A DNA stretch of 64,000 nucleotides, from assembly GCF_002953255.1 (NCBI RefSeq), contig NZ_CP026498.1:1845291-1909290 (forward strand), given 5' to 3'. A program made the position numbers and the translations under genes. Below the pieces are notes generated by a model. That model ran no database searches, was not told the origin of the DNA, and worked only from the letters and a program-made list of their open reading frames with translations. Each line of letters begins with the position of its first letter. The stretch's first letter is position 1. This document shows positions 47,709-56,861 of the stretch, piece after piece. Origin of the DNA: Streptomyces sp. CB01881 (GTDB taxonomy: Bacteria > Actinomycetota > Actinomycetes > Streptomycetales > Streptomycetaceae).

Positions 47709-48398
47709 CAGTATTCCCACCCCTACGAGGCGCCAGGGCCGTGAGGCGAAGACTATCCGTGATAGACGGTCTTCGCGCAACCGTCCTGGTGTTCTGCCAC
47801 CGTATCGTGCGGCGTCAACTGACGACGCACCAGGGGCCACCCGACCGGTCACGACTAGGCATCAATGGTGGTGCACGACCGGCCGTACGTCACCGGGTCC
47901 ACGGAGGCACTGACCCGGCGCCCTGCCCGGCCGGCACGCGCCGGGCGCACAGGGTCACCGTCGGTCACCGTCCGCACTCCGTACCCGCCCGCGCCGCCGC
48001 ACGGCTCTCCATGGCGACACCTCGACAAATCCCTAGGACAATCACTTCAGTAAGTGAACGCAATCGAGGGATTGACGCGGGCGAAACCTCCAAGCAATAT
48101 CTTCTTCAACCACACAGTGCCGCTCCCTGGCCACCTGTGCGTTCGACTGGTGAACATCGATCGGCATCGATGATCAACGGTTGATGAAGATCTCCGGCTC
48201 CCCCGAGCCACTGCCCGGCCGCCTCGACGCTGCGGTGGCCAGGTTCGGGAGGTGCCCGGACCGGCGGCCGGCCGTAGAGGGTCGGCCAGGCCGCCACCAG
48301 GCTGCCGGTGCCGCCCCGCGAGGGGCCCGGCACCGGCGGTTCCGGGCCCCGGCCCCGAGCGGCCCCGACCCCGGTCGCGCTCGGTAGACTCGGCCAGC
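47709..48398. other. 690-bp gap upstream of the glycosyltransferase gene
   Basis: No convincing gene. The left part includes AT-richer DNA for the small minus-strand gene. The centre has a promoter-like element, listed separately. The last 200 bp are GC-rich and would be a long 5' leader of the glycosyltransferase mRNA. Confidence 0.4.
48042..48100 (+). promoter_or_regulatory. Promoter-like element with an upstream inverted repeat
   Basis: TTGACG at 48072-48077 and CAATAT at 48095-48100 are 17 bp apart. TCACTT-4-AAGTGA at 48042-48057 lies just before the -35 and could be an operator. Confidence 0.5.
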
Positions 48399-50609
48399 GT
48401 GCCAGTCCTCCTCAGCATCGTCCTCCCGGTCCACGGGGTGGAGCGCTACCTGCCCCGCTGCCTCGACTCGATCCTGGAAGCCACTCCCGCCGGGGAGTCC
48501 CGCTTCGAGGTGATCGCGGTCGACGACCTCTCCCCCGACCGCTGCGGCGCGATCCTGGACGAGTACGCGGCCCGCGACCCGCGGCTGCGCGTGCTGCACC
48601 TCACCGAGAACCAGGGCCTCGGCGGCGCCCGTACCGCGGCCCTGCCCGAGGTGCGCGGCGAGTACGTCTGGTTCGTCGACAGCGACGACTGGCTGCCCGA
48701 GGGCACCGTCCCCGCCCTCCTCGACGAGCTCGACCAGGAGCGCCGGCGCGAGACCCCGGCCGACGTGCTGCTCACCGACTTCACCCACGTCTACCCGGAC
48801 GGGGGGACGGAGCCCAACCCCTGGCGCCACGTGATGGCCGGCTCCCCGCTGACCGACGGCGCCACCCTCGCCGAGCACCCGGCGCTGTTCCAGACCGTGA
48901 TGTCGGTCTGGAACAAGGTGTTCCGCCGCGCGTTCCTGCTCGGCCTCGGCGTCTCCTTCGGGCGCGGCTACTACGAGGACATCTCGGTCACCTATCCCGC
49001 CCTGCTCGCGGCCGGGCGGCTGCGCTACCTCGACCGCCCCTGCTACTTCTACCGGCGCGGCCGGGCGGGCGCGATCACCTCCACCGCCTCCCCCAAGCAC
49101 GCCGACGCCTTCGCCCAGTACGACGCGATCTTCGCCTTCCTGGACCGCCCCGACCGGCCCGGCCGCCCGGTGCCGGACTCGCTGCGCACCCTCGTCTTCG
49201 ACCGCACCGTCAAGCAGGCGCTCACCGTCTACGACACCCCCGGGCTGGTCCCCGTGGAGCGGCGCAAGGAGTTCTTCCGCCGGATCTCCGAGCACTTCGC
49301 CCGCCACCGCCCCGACGGCTACCGCTTCCCCGGCGGCCTGCGCGGCGTGCAGTACCGGCTGGCGGCGCGCGGTGCCCGGGTCACGTACGCGGAGCTGCGC
49401 CGCACCGGACGGCTGCCGCGCGAGCTCAAGCGCGGGGCGCGCGCGGTCGCGCCGGCCGTGAAGAAGGGGGTCCGGAAGGGCGTGCGCAGCGGTGCGCGCT
49501 TCACCGCCTACAACGCGTTCCGCCGGCTGCCGCTGGACGAGTACCTGGCGGTCTACGCGGCCTACTGGCACCGGGGTTACGCGTGCAGCCCGGCGGCGAT
49601 CTACGAGAAGGCGAAGGAGCTGGCCCCGGACGTGCGGGGCGTCTGGGTGGTGGAGAACGGCACCCAGGCGGCCACGCTGCCGGCCGGGGTCCCGTACGTG
49701 ATCGTCAACACACCCGCGTACCTGAAGGCGATGGCGACGGCCAAGTACTTCGTCAACAACGTCAACTTCCCGCGGACCATGGCGAAGCGGCCGGGCACCG
49801 TGCACGTCCAGACGCAGCACGGCACGCCGCTGAAGGCGATGGGGATGGACCTCAAGGACCACCCCGTGGCGGCGGACGGGATGGACTTCGACCGCTTGCA
49901 GGAGGCCGTCGACCGCTGGGACTTCCTGGTCTCCTCCAACCCGCACACCAGCGAGCACTTCGCCCGGGCCTTCCCCGGCCGGTACGAGATGCTGGACTCC
50001 GGCTACCCGCGCAACGACCGGCTGGCCAACACCACTCCGGCCGAAACGGCCGCGATGCGCGAGCGGTTCGGCCTGGCCCCCGGCCGCACGGCGGTGCTGT
50101 ACGCGCCGACGCACCGCGAGGCCAAGGGCGGGTACGTGCCGCTGCTGGACGTCCGCGAGCTGGCGCGGCGGCTCGGGCCGGGCTTCACGCTGCTGGTCCG
50201 CACCCACTACTTCCACACCGGCGGCCCGGGCGACCTGACGGCGGGCGCGGGGGCCGCGGAGATCGTGGACGTCTCGGCCCACCCGACCGTGGAGGACCTC
50301 TACCTGGCGGCGGACGTGCTGGTCACGGACTACTCGTCGATGATGTTCGACTACGCGGTGCTGGACCGGCCGGTGGTGATCTTCGCGCCGGACTGGGACG
50401 AGTACCGCGCGAACCGTGGCGTCTACTTCGACCTGTTCGAGCAGCCGCCGGGCGCGGTCACGGTGGACGCCGACGGGCTGGCGAAGGCGCTGCTGGCGGG
50501 CGACCCGGAGCCGGACGCGCGGGCGCGGTTCCGCGAGCGGTTCTGCCCGTGGGACGACGGCGGGGCGTCGGAGCGGGTGGTCCGCCGGGTGTTCCCGGTC
50601 CAGGACTGA
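48399..50609 (+). CDS. GT2 glycosyltransferase fused to CDP-glycerol:polyol-phosphate transferase
   Basis: A 736-residue bifunctional wall-polymer enzyme. The N-terminal GT-A domain (about 1-250) has SIVLPVHGVERYL, VDDLSPD, GGARTAAL and VDSDDWLPEG with its DxD. The C-terminal TagF/TagB-like domain (about 390-730) has QTQHGTPLKAMG, SGYPRNDRL, YAPTHREAKGG, VDVSAHPTVEDLYLAADVLVTDYSS and FDYAVLDRPVVIF. It would build a teichoic-acid-like polymer. The GTG at 48399 has a weak ribosome site. Confidence 0.92.
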   Translation: MPVLLSIVLPVHGVERYLPRCLDSILEATPAGESRFEVIAVDDLSPDRCGAILDEYAARDPRLRVLHLTENQGLGGARTAALPEVRGEYVWFVDSDDWLPEGTVPALLDELDQERRRETPADVLLTDFTHVYPDGGTEPNPWRHVMAGSPLTDGATLAEHPALFQTVMSVWNKVFRRAFLLGLGVSFGRGYYEDISVTYPALLAAGRLRYLDRPCYFYRRGRAGAITSTASPKHADAFAQYDAIFAFLDRPDRPGRPVPDSLRTLVFDRTVKQALTVYDTPGLVPVERRKEFFRRISEHFARHRPDGYRFPGGLRGVQYRLAARGARVTYAELRRTGRLPRELKRGARAVAPAVKKGVRKGVRSGARFTAYNAFRRLPLDEYLAVYAAYWHRGYACSPAAIYEKAKELAPDVRGVWVVENGTQAATLPAGVPYVIVNTPAYLKAMATAKYFVNNVNFPRTMAKRPGTVHVQTQHGTPLKAMGMDLKDHPVAADGMDFDRLQEAVDRWDFLVSSNPHTSEHFARAFPGRYEMLDSGYPRNDRLANTTPAETAAMRERFGLAPGRTAVLYAPTHREAKGGYVPLLDVRELARRLGPGFTLLVRTHYFHTGGPGDLTAGAGAAEIVDVSAHPTVEDLYLAADVLVTDYSSMMFDYAVLDRPVVIFAPDWDEYRANRGVYFDLFEQPPGAVTVDADGLAKALLAGDPEPDARARFRERFCPWDDGGASERVVRRVFPVQD

Positions 50610-50652
50610 GGCCTTCACCACCGGGCCGTTGCGCCGGGCCCGGAAAGGCGAA

Positions 50653-50685
50653 GGGCGGGGCCCCGGGAGTCCCGGTGCCCCGCCC
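50653..50685. terminator. Bidirectional hairpin
   Basis: GGGCGGGGC at 50653-50661 pairs with GCCCCGCCC at 50677-50685, extended by CCCGG. It lies between the glycosyltransferase and the convergent EF-hand gene. Confidence 0.8.
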
Positions 50686-50702
50686 GTGCGGCCTCGGCCG
50701 AC

Positions 50703-50915
50703 TCAGCCCTGGCGCGCGGCCAGGAACTCGTCGAAGGTCAGCTCGCCGTCGTGGTTGGTGTCCATCTGCTTGATGATGGCCTCGGCCATCGAGATCGACG
50801 TGGTGAGGTCGCCGAGCTCACGCGCGACCTTGGCGTACTCGGCGGCGGTGATCCGGCCGTTGCCGTCCACGTCGAACTTGTCGAAGGCCGCGCGGATGGT
50901 GTCGACGTCTGCCAT
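50703..50915 (-). CDS. EF-hand calcium-binding protein
   Basis: A 70-residue protein with two complete EF-hands, DVDGNGRITAAE and DTNHDGELTFDE, each 12-residue loop carrying Asp/Asn ligands and the terminal Glu. It resembles the small Streptomyces Cab proteins (calmodulin-like calcium buffers or sensors). The ATG at 50915 has AGGAGGGG seven bases upstream. Confidence 0.95.
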   Translation of the reverse strand: MADVDTIRAAFDKFDVDGNGRITAAEYAKVARELGDLTTSISMAEAIIKQMDTNHDGELTFDEFLAARQG

Positions 50916-51130
50916 GGGTAGGCCCCTCCTGAGGGAACTGATGAACTGCTGATCCGCCGATCACGACGACCTGCTGATCTGTCTTTCTTTCCGACGGCGG
51001 TACCCTACCCGGCCGTGGCGAGCGCCACGGCCTCCGGGAGTGGACGGCCTCGGGGGTGGGTGTCGTAGTCTGCGGGTCTGATTCCCGGCCCGGCCGGGGA
51101 CGGACCGACCGTCGGTAGTCGAATGTTCAA

Positions 51131-51149
51131 GCCCGGGCTCCTCCCGGGC
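51131..51149 (+). promoter_or_regulatory. Hairpin in the acyltransferase leader
   Basis: GCCCGGG-5-CCCGGGC forms a perfect 7-bp stem 22 bp before the start codon. Confidence 0.45.
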
Positions 51150-51170
51150 GTGCTCGTCCTGGGAGGGACC

Positions 51171-51839
51171 ATGCTCGATCTCGCCACCAAGCTGGTGCTG
51201 AAACCGCTCGCGCGGGGGATCTGGCGGCCCACCATCGAGGGCCTGGAGAACGTGCCGCGCAAGGGCGGCGTGATCCTGGCCAGCAACCACCTCTCCTTCA
51301 TCGACAGCGTGGTCATCCCGATGACCGCCCCGCGCCGGGTGCACTTCCTGGCCAAGGCCGAGTACTTCACCGGCCCCGGGCTGAAGGGCGCGCTGTCCCG
51401 GGGCTTCTTCGAGGCGATCGGCGCGGTGCCGGTCGAGCGCGGCACCTACCGCTCGGCGCAGGCCTCGCTGGAGTCGGCGCTGGAGATCCTGGAGGACGGC
51501 AAGGCCTTCGGCATCTACCCGGAGGGCACCCGCTCGCTCGACGGCCGCCTCTACCGCGGCAAGACCGGCGTGGCCTGGCTGGCGCTCACCGCCGGTGTCC
51601 CGGTGGTGCCGGTGGCGCTGGAGGGACCGGAGCAGATCCTGCCGGTCGGCAAGCGCGTCCCCCGCATCCGCAAGGTGACGGTCCGCTTCGGCGAGCCCCT
51701 GCACTTCGACGAGCTGCACGGCCAGGCCCGTTCGCTCAAGGCCCGCCGCCAGGTCACCGACGAGGTGATGCGGGCGATCCAGGAGCTCTCCGGCCAGGAG
51801 ATCGCGGAGACCTACAACGAGATCCCCAAGGCGGCCTGA
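51171..51839 (+). CDS. 1-acyl-glycerol-3-phosphate acyltransferase-like (PlsC family)
   Basis: A 222-residue lysophospholipid acyltransferase. SNHLSFIDS holds the catalytic HxxxxD, FEAIGAVPVERG and IYPEGTRS are the substrate-binding motifs, and VPVVPVAL follows. It would acylate lysophosphatidic acid at the membrane. I chose the ATG at 51171, right after GGGAGGGACC; an upstream in-frame ATG at 51123 has no ribosome site and would add a stretch overlapping a hairpin. Confidence 0.93.
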   Translation: MLDLATKLVLKPLARGIWRPTIEGLENVPRKGGVILASNHLSFIDSVVIPMTAPRRVHFLAKAEYFTGPGLKGALSRGFFEAIGAVPVERGTYRSAQASLESALEILEDGKAFGIYPEGTRSLDGRLYRGKTGVAWLALTAGVPVVPVALEGPEQILPVGKRVPRIRKVTVRFGEPLHFDELHGQARSLKARRQVTDEVMRAIQELSGQEIAETYNEIPKAA

Positions 51840-51872
51840 GGCACCCGACGCCTGCCGGACCCGGGTGCCGGC

Positions 51873-51904
51873 AGCACGCGGGACCGACAGCACGCGGGAC
51901 CGAC
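51873..51904. repeat. 16-bp direct repeat
   Basis: AGCACGCGGGACCGAC occurs twice in tandem. Looser copies of GGCACGC/AGCACG continue to 51990, across the short gap between convergent genes. Confidence 0.75.
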
Positions 51905-51990
51905 GGCACGCCCCGTCGGCGACACGCGGGCCGACAGCACGGGAGCCGGCGCCGCCGGGGCGGGAGCACGCGCCCGACGGCACGCGGCCG

Positions 51991-53811
51991 CTACGCGTGC
52001 CCCAGCACCGCGGCCACCGGTGCCTCGCGGCGCAGCAGCGCGGCGTAGCGGCCGTCCGCCTCGACCAGTTGGTCGTGGGTGCCCAGCTCGGCCACCTCGC
52101 CGCGGTCCAGGACGACGATCTGGTCGGCGGCCCGGACGGTGGAGAGCCGGTGCGCGATGGTGATGGTGGTCCGGCCGGCCGCGAGGGTGTCGATGGCCTG
52201 CTGGACGGCGTGCTCGGTGCGGTTGTCCAGCGCGCTGGTGGCCTCGTCCAGGATCAGCACCGGCGGGTTGCGCAGAATGGTCCGGGCGAGCGCGAGGCGC
52301 TGCTTCTCCCCTCCCGAGAAGCGGTAGCCGCGCTCGCCGACCAGGGTGTCGTAGCCGTCGGGCAGGCCGGCGATGGTGTCGTGGATCTGTGCGGCCCCGG
52401 CGGCGGCGACCAGTTCGGCGTCGGTGGCGTCCGGCTTGGCGAAGCGCAGGTTGTCGGCGACCGAGGCGTGGAAGAGGTACGTCTCCTGGGAGACCACGCC
52501 GACCGCGCGGGACAGCGTGTCGAAGGAGAGGTCGCGGACGTCCACGCCGTCGATGGTGACCCGGCCGCCGGTCACGTCGTAGAGGCGCGGGACGAGGTAG
52601 CTGAGGGTGGTCTTGCCGGAGCCCGTCTCGCCGACCACGGCGAGTGAGCTGCCGGCCGGCACCTTGAGCTCGACCCCGGAGAGCGTCGGCCGTTCCTGTT
52701 CCGGGTCGTAGCGGAAGTCGACGCCCTCGAACCGGACCTCGCCGCGGAGCCCCTCCAGCTCCACGGGCTGCCCGGGCTCGGCGATCTCCACCGGGAGGTC
52801 GAGGTACTCGAAGATGCGGTGGAACAGCGCCAGTGAGGTCTGCACCTGCACGCCGGTGGAGAGCAGGCTGACGGTCGGGCGGAAGAGCCCCTGCTGGAGC
52901 GAGACGAAGGCGACCAGGGTGCCGACGGAGACGATCGGCGCGCCGTCGGCCGCGGCCAGGCCGGCCGCCCAGTAGATCACCGCCGGCATCGCGGCCATCA
53001 CGATCTGGATGGTGTTCATCCGCCAGCGCCCCGCCATGCTGGCGCGCACCTCCAGCTCGGCCAGCTCGTCGGACTGCCCGGTGAACTCCTTGGCCAGCGA
53101 GTCGGAACGGCCCATCGTGCGGCCGAGCAGGATGCCGCTGACCGACAGCGACTCCTGCACTGCCGAGCTCATCGCGGCGAGCTGCTTCTGCCGCTCGGCG
53201 GTGATCTTCTTGCGCTCGTTGCCGACCCGCCGGCTGATCCAGACGAACAGCGGCAGGAGCAGCAGCGAGACCACGGTGAGCCGCCAGTCCAGCGCCACCA
53301 TGGCGACCACGGAGGCGATCACGCTGGTGAAGTTGGAGACCAGCGAGGTGGCGGTGGAGGTCACGGTGGACTGCATGCCGCCGATGTCGTTGGCGATCCG
53401 GGACTGCACCTCGCCGGTGCGGGTCCGGGTGAAGAAGGCCAGCGACATCCGCTGGAGGTGTCCGTAGACGGCGGTGCGCAGGTCGTGCATGACGCGCTGG
53501 CCGACGGTGGTGGAGATCAGCGTCTGGAGGACGTTGAAGATGCTGTTGACCACGGCGGCGGCGATCATGCCGAGCGCGAGCAGGCTCAGCAGGCCGGTGC
53601 GGCCCTGCGGGATGGCGGTGTCCAGAACGGCCCTGAGCAGGAACGGCGATATCACCGAGACCACGGCGGAGGCCGCCACCAGCAGGCCGACCACGACGAG
53701 CCGGCCCGTGTACGGGCGGAACAGCGTGAGGATGCGGCGCCACTGGGCCGGGGGTCGCGGTTCGTCCGCGGCCCGGTCGGGCGGGGTCCATCGGATGCCA
53801 TCGGGCCTCAA
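51991..53811 (-). CDS. ABC exporter, fused permease-ATPase (multidrug type)
   Basis: A 606-residue half-transporter. Six helices (about 45-320) of the type-1 exporter fold precede an ATPase with Walker A GETGSGKTT, signature FSGGEKQRLALART, Walker B VLILDEATSALD and H-loop IAHRLSTV. It likely works as a homodimer. I chose the TTG at 53811 because GGAGGA lies six bases upstream and the product begins LRPDGIRWTPPD like its relatives. A palindrome lies about 115 bp upstream, near the likely promoter. Confidence 0.92.
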   Translation of the reverse strand: MRPDGIRWTPPDRAADEPRPPAQWRRILTLFRPYTGRLVVVGLLVAASAVVSVISPFLLRAVLDTAIPQGRTGLLSLLALGMIAAAVVNSIFNVLQTLISTTVGQRVMHDLRTAVYGHLQRMSLAFFTRTRTGEVQSRIANDIGGMQSTVTSTATSLVSNFTSVIASVVAMVALDWRLTVVSLLLLPLFVWISRRVGNERKKITAERQKQLAAMSSAVQESLSVSGILLGRTMGRSDSLAKEFTGQSDELAELEVRASMAGRWRMNTIQIVMAAMPAVIYWAAGLAAADGAPIVSVGTLVAFVSLQQGLFRPTVSLLSTGVQVQTSLALFHRIFEYLDLPVEIAEPGQPVELEGLRGEVRFEGVDFRYDPEQERPTLSGVELKVPAGSSLAVVGETGSGKTTLSYLVPRLYDVTGGRVTIDGVDVRDLSFDTLSRAVGVVSQETYLFHASVADNLRFAKPDATDAELVAAAGAAQIHDTIAGLPDGYDTLVGERGYRFSGGEKQRLALARTILRNPPVLILDEATSALDNRTEHAVQQAIDTLAAGRTTITIAHRLSTVRAADQIVVLDRGEVAELGTHDQLVEADGRYAALLRREAPVAAVLGHA

Positions 53812-53926
53812 GGGCGGTCCTCCCTGGATCGGACGCGCGAACGCGCGGCGGGCACGACGCCGCACGGGCGCGCGGCGGGCACGGCGGGCATGGCGGTCGG
53901 GCGGCCGCCAGCATAGCGAGAATAGC

Positions 53927-53951
53927 TCATAGTTAGCGAAGCTAATAGTGA
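53927..53951. promoter_or_regulatory. Palindromic operator upstream of the ABC exporter
   Basis: TTAGC-GAA-GCTAA at 53933-53945, with outer TCA/TGA extending symmetry to 53927-53951. It lies in AT-rich DNA that contains TATTCT and TATGCT on the minus strand, suitable for a -10. MarR- or TetR-type sites before exporters look like this; no such regulator is adjacent. Confidence 0.6.
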
Positions 53952-54120
53952 GGCTCGCTCTATTCCCGGGCGGAGTCCCGGGTCCGCCACCCCCGGGCCA
54001 CCGCGCCCCCGACCCTCCGCCCCGACCCCGACCGGCCCCACCCCGGCCCCCGCGGCCCCCATGGCCCCCGTGACCGACATGGCCGCCGCGCGCCCGCCCG
54101 CCCCCGGGCCCCGCGGCCCG

Positions 54121-54894
54121 CTAGTTGGTCCGGTAGGTGCGCGCCGCCTTCGAGGACAGCCCGCCGAGCCTGCCGGACGGCAGCAGCCGGGCGATCGCGA
54201 CCGCGATCTTGTAACGCTTGCCCGGGACGGACAACGAGCGGCCGCGGGCCAGGTCGCGCATCGCCTCGTCGACCACCCGCTCGGCGGACAGCCAGCCCCA
54301 GGACGGGATGTTGCCCGTTCCCATGCCGGCCCGCTGGTGGAACTCGGTCCGGGTGAAGCCCGGGCAGAGCGCCATCAGCCGCACCCCGGCACCGCCGAGG
54401 TCGCGCTGCACGCCCTGGGTGAAGCTCACCACCCACGCCTTGCTCGCGCCGTACGTGCCGCGCGGAAGGAAGGCCGCCACCGAGGCCACGTTGACGATCG
54501 CGCCGCGGTGCCGCTCGCGCATACCCGGCAGGGCGGCGGTGGTGAGCCTGAGGATCGCCTCCACGTGCACCTTCAGCATGTCCAGCTCGTCCTGGAGCGG
54601 GACGGTCAGGAAGGCGCCCTTGTTGCCGAAGCCGGCGTTGTTCACCAGCAGGTCCACCGGGCGGGCGCCGTCGGCCAGCCGGGCCTCCACGGCGGCGATG
54701 CCGTCCTCGGTGGCGAGGTCGGCGGTCAGCACCTCGGCGTCGACGCCGTACTTCGCTTGCAGGTCGGCGGCGGAACGCTCCAGCCGCTCGGTGTCGCGGG
54801 CCACCAGGACGAGCTGGTAGCCGCTCCGGGCGAGCCGGCGGGCGAACGCGGCTCCGATGCCGGCGGTCGCGCCGGTGATCAAGGCAGTGGTCAT
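54121..54894 (-). CDS. Short-chain dehydrogenase/reductase
   Basis: A 257-residue NAD(P)-dependent classical SDR. TGATAGIGAAFA is the nucleotide motif, NNAGFG stabilises the fold, and the catalytic pair is in YGASKAW. The C-terminal part resembles DltE/YqjQ-type reductases. The ATG at 54894 has AGGGG upstream. It stands alone, and its substrate is unknown. Confidence 0.92.
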   Translation of the reverse strand: MTTALITGATAGIGAAFARRLARSGYQLVLVARDTERLERSAADLQAKYGVDAEVLTADLATEDGIAAVEARLADGARPVDLLVNNAGFGNKGAFLTVPLQDELDMLKVHVEAILRLTTAALPGMRERHRGAIVNVASVAAFLPRGTYGASKAWVVSFTQGVQRDLGGAGVRLMALCPGFTRTEFHQRAGMGTGNIPSWGWLSAERVVDEAMRDLARGRSLSVPGKRYKIAVAIARLLPSGRLGGLSSKAARTYRTN

Positions 54895-55154
54895 GCCCCT
54901 GACCGTACCGACTACGCCCGGCGACGGGTACCGCAATCCGCAACGCGCCCCGGTCCGGCCGGCCGGGCCGAGGCCGACGCGCTCGGCATGCTGATGACGG
55001 AGGACGAGGCGGCCGTCAGCGACGCGCCCACGTACTGCCCCGAAGCCGCCGGCGTGCTGCTCGCCCTCCTGCTGCTGTCGCCGAAGCAGCCCGAGGAGAA
55101 GACCCGGTAGGCCACCGGACGCACCGGTCTCCAGAACAGGAGAAGTCATTCCTC

Positions 55155-55787
55155 ATGCCGTTCGCCGACACCTCCCTCCGTGACGAGTACGCCGCGGCCG
55201 TCGAGCGAGTGGCGGGCCTGGTCCTCGACGCCCTCCGGGGCGGCGGGGGCCCGGCCGCGCCCGCCCGGCCCGACGGCGCCGCACCGCCCTCCGGTGCGGC
55301 CCTTCCCGGTGGACCGGGGCCGACCGGGGAACCGGCCCTGACCGGCGATCCCCGGGACCCGGCCCTGACCGGTGAACCCCAAGACCCGGCCCTGACCGGT
55401 GAACCCTCGCCGACCAGAGCGGAGTTGGCGGCCATCCGGATCCTCGGGCTGGACGCCTTCGCCCCCGGGCTGCTCGACGGCCTGACCCCGGACGCGACGA
55501 CCGCCCTGGTGGTGGCGCAGGCCCTCGACATGTTCCCCTCCAGCGGCACCACCGCCACCGCCGCTGCCACCGGCACCGGCACCCGGCCGGAGGCCGCGTT
55601 CGTCACCGCCTGGCGCGACCGGGCCACCGCCCAGTGGGCGGACAGCCTGGTGCCGCGCGACACCGACCCGATCACCGAAGACCCCGAGCAGTTGCTCACC
55701 GACCACGGCCACACCGCCGTCGTCACGGTGGTGGCCGCCGCCGCCGCCCTCGCCCGTGCACTCGGCGGCGCGTCCGTGGCGGCCTAG
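55155..55787 (+). CDS. Hypothetical protein with an internal PALTGEP repeat
   Basis: A 210-residue protein I do not recognise. Residues about 55-85 contain three imperfect copies of PALTGEPxD, from a 27-bp DNA repeat at about 55338-55410. The C-terminal half is Ala-rich and helical (LAAIRILGLDAFAPGLLDGL, AVVTVVAAAAALARALGG). AGGAG is 12 bases before the ATG. Its stop directly abuts the GTG of the next gene. Confidence 0.6.
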   Translation: MPFADTSLRDEYAAAVERVAGLVLDALRGGGGPAAPARPDGAAPPSGAALPGGPGPTGEPALTGDPRDPALTGEPQDPALTGEPSPTRAELAAIRILGLDAFAPGLLDGLTPDATTALVVAQALDMFPSSGTTATAAATGTGTRPEAAFVTAWRDRATAQWADSLVPRDTDPITEDPEQLLTDHGHTAVVTVVAAAAALARALGGASVAA

Positions 55788-56821
55788 GTGGAACGGCAGC
55801 CCGGCGAGGCGGAGTTGGACGGGATCGTCCGCGCCGCCGCGCCGTACGCGACCGCCGTCACCCTGGCGGTGGCGGCCGGCGACCGGCAGGCCGTCCACTG
55901 CCACGGGCGGCTCGGCCGGGACACCGCCGCGCCCTGCACTCCGGAGACCGTCTTTCGAACTCGGCTCCGTCACCAAGACGTTCACCGCCCTGCTGCTCGC
56001 GACCATGGCCGCGCGCGGCGAACTCGCGCTGGACGACCCGGTGGAGCGCCACCTCCCCCGCCACTGGCGGCCCGCCGCCGTCCGCTCCGGCGCGCCGATC
56101 CGGCTGCTGCACCTGGCCACCCACACCTCGGGGCTCCCCCGACTGCCGCCCGGGTTGCGGGCCGGCGCCCCCCGCCTTCTTCAGCAACCCCTACGCCGCC
56201 TTCGGGGACGAGCAGTTGAGGTCAGGGCTGACCAGAACCACCGTTCACCACAGGCCCGGCAGCTACTTCGCCTACTCCAACTACGGCGTCGGGCTGCTCG
56301 GCCGGCTGCTCGCCGAAACCGGCAACGGCACGTACGCCGAGTTGCTCGCCGACCGCGTCTGCCGCCCGCTCGGGCTGCGCTCCGCCACCACCGGCCGCGA
56401 CACTCCGGGCCGGGCCACCGGCCACCGCCGTGGCCGCCCGCTGCCGCCCTGGCACATCCCCGGCCTGCCGGGCGCCGGCGCCGTCCGGGCGGGCGGCGCC
56501 GACCTGCTGCATTATCTCCGGGCCCACCTCTCGCCGGGCGGGGGCGAGTTGGGCGCCGCCCTGCGCGACGTCCAGCGGCCCCGGCTGCGCCTGCTCCGCT
56601 CGGCCGACCAGCTGGCCCTGGTCTGGAACCACCGCCGGCTCGACGGCCGCGACCTCCTCTTCCACTCCGGCGCCACCCGCGGCTTCACCGCCTTCGTCGG
56701 CTTCTGCCCCCAGTCCGCCACGGCCGTCGCGGCCCTCGCCAACTGTGGCCCCGCCCTGGACGGCCGGTTCGTCCAGGGCGGGTACGAGGTGCTGAAGAGG
56801 CTCTCGCACGGCCGGGGTTGA
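55788..56821 (+). pseudogene. Beta-lactamase-family serine hydrolase with two frameshifts
   Basis: Read across three frames, the region encodes a class-C-type serine hydrolase. Frame one gives MERQPGEAELDGIV to about 55950. Frame two gives FELGSVTKTFTALL with the SxxK nucleophile motif. Frame three gives FFSNPYAAFGDEQL, YFAYSNYGVGLLG with YxN, and the HSG of LLFHSGATRGF, to the stop at 56821. One extra T in TTT at 55953-55955 and one extra C in the six-C run at 56168-56173 would explain both shifts. It is a decayed gene or a sequence with homopolymer errors. The start GTG is uncertain. Confidence 0.85.
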
Positions 56822-56861
56822 CGGCCGACGGACCGGGCCGGACCGGTTCAGGGGCGGCCGC

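Noticed and set aside
48181..48387. ORF in the leader of the glycosyltransferase gene
   Set aside because: Composition becomes random Arg/Pro/Gly as in out-of-frame GC-rich DNA, with no ribosome site.
54988..55110. Plus-strand ORF MLMTEDEAAVSDAPTYCPEA... of 40 residues
   Set aside because: No ribosome site and no recognisable family. It is more likely non-coding leader of the following hypothetical gene.
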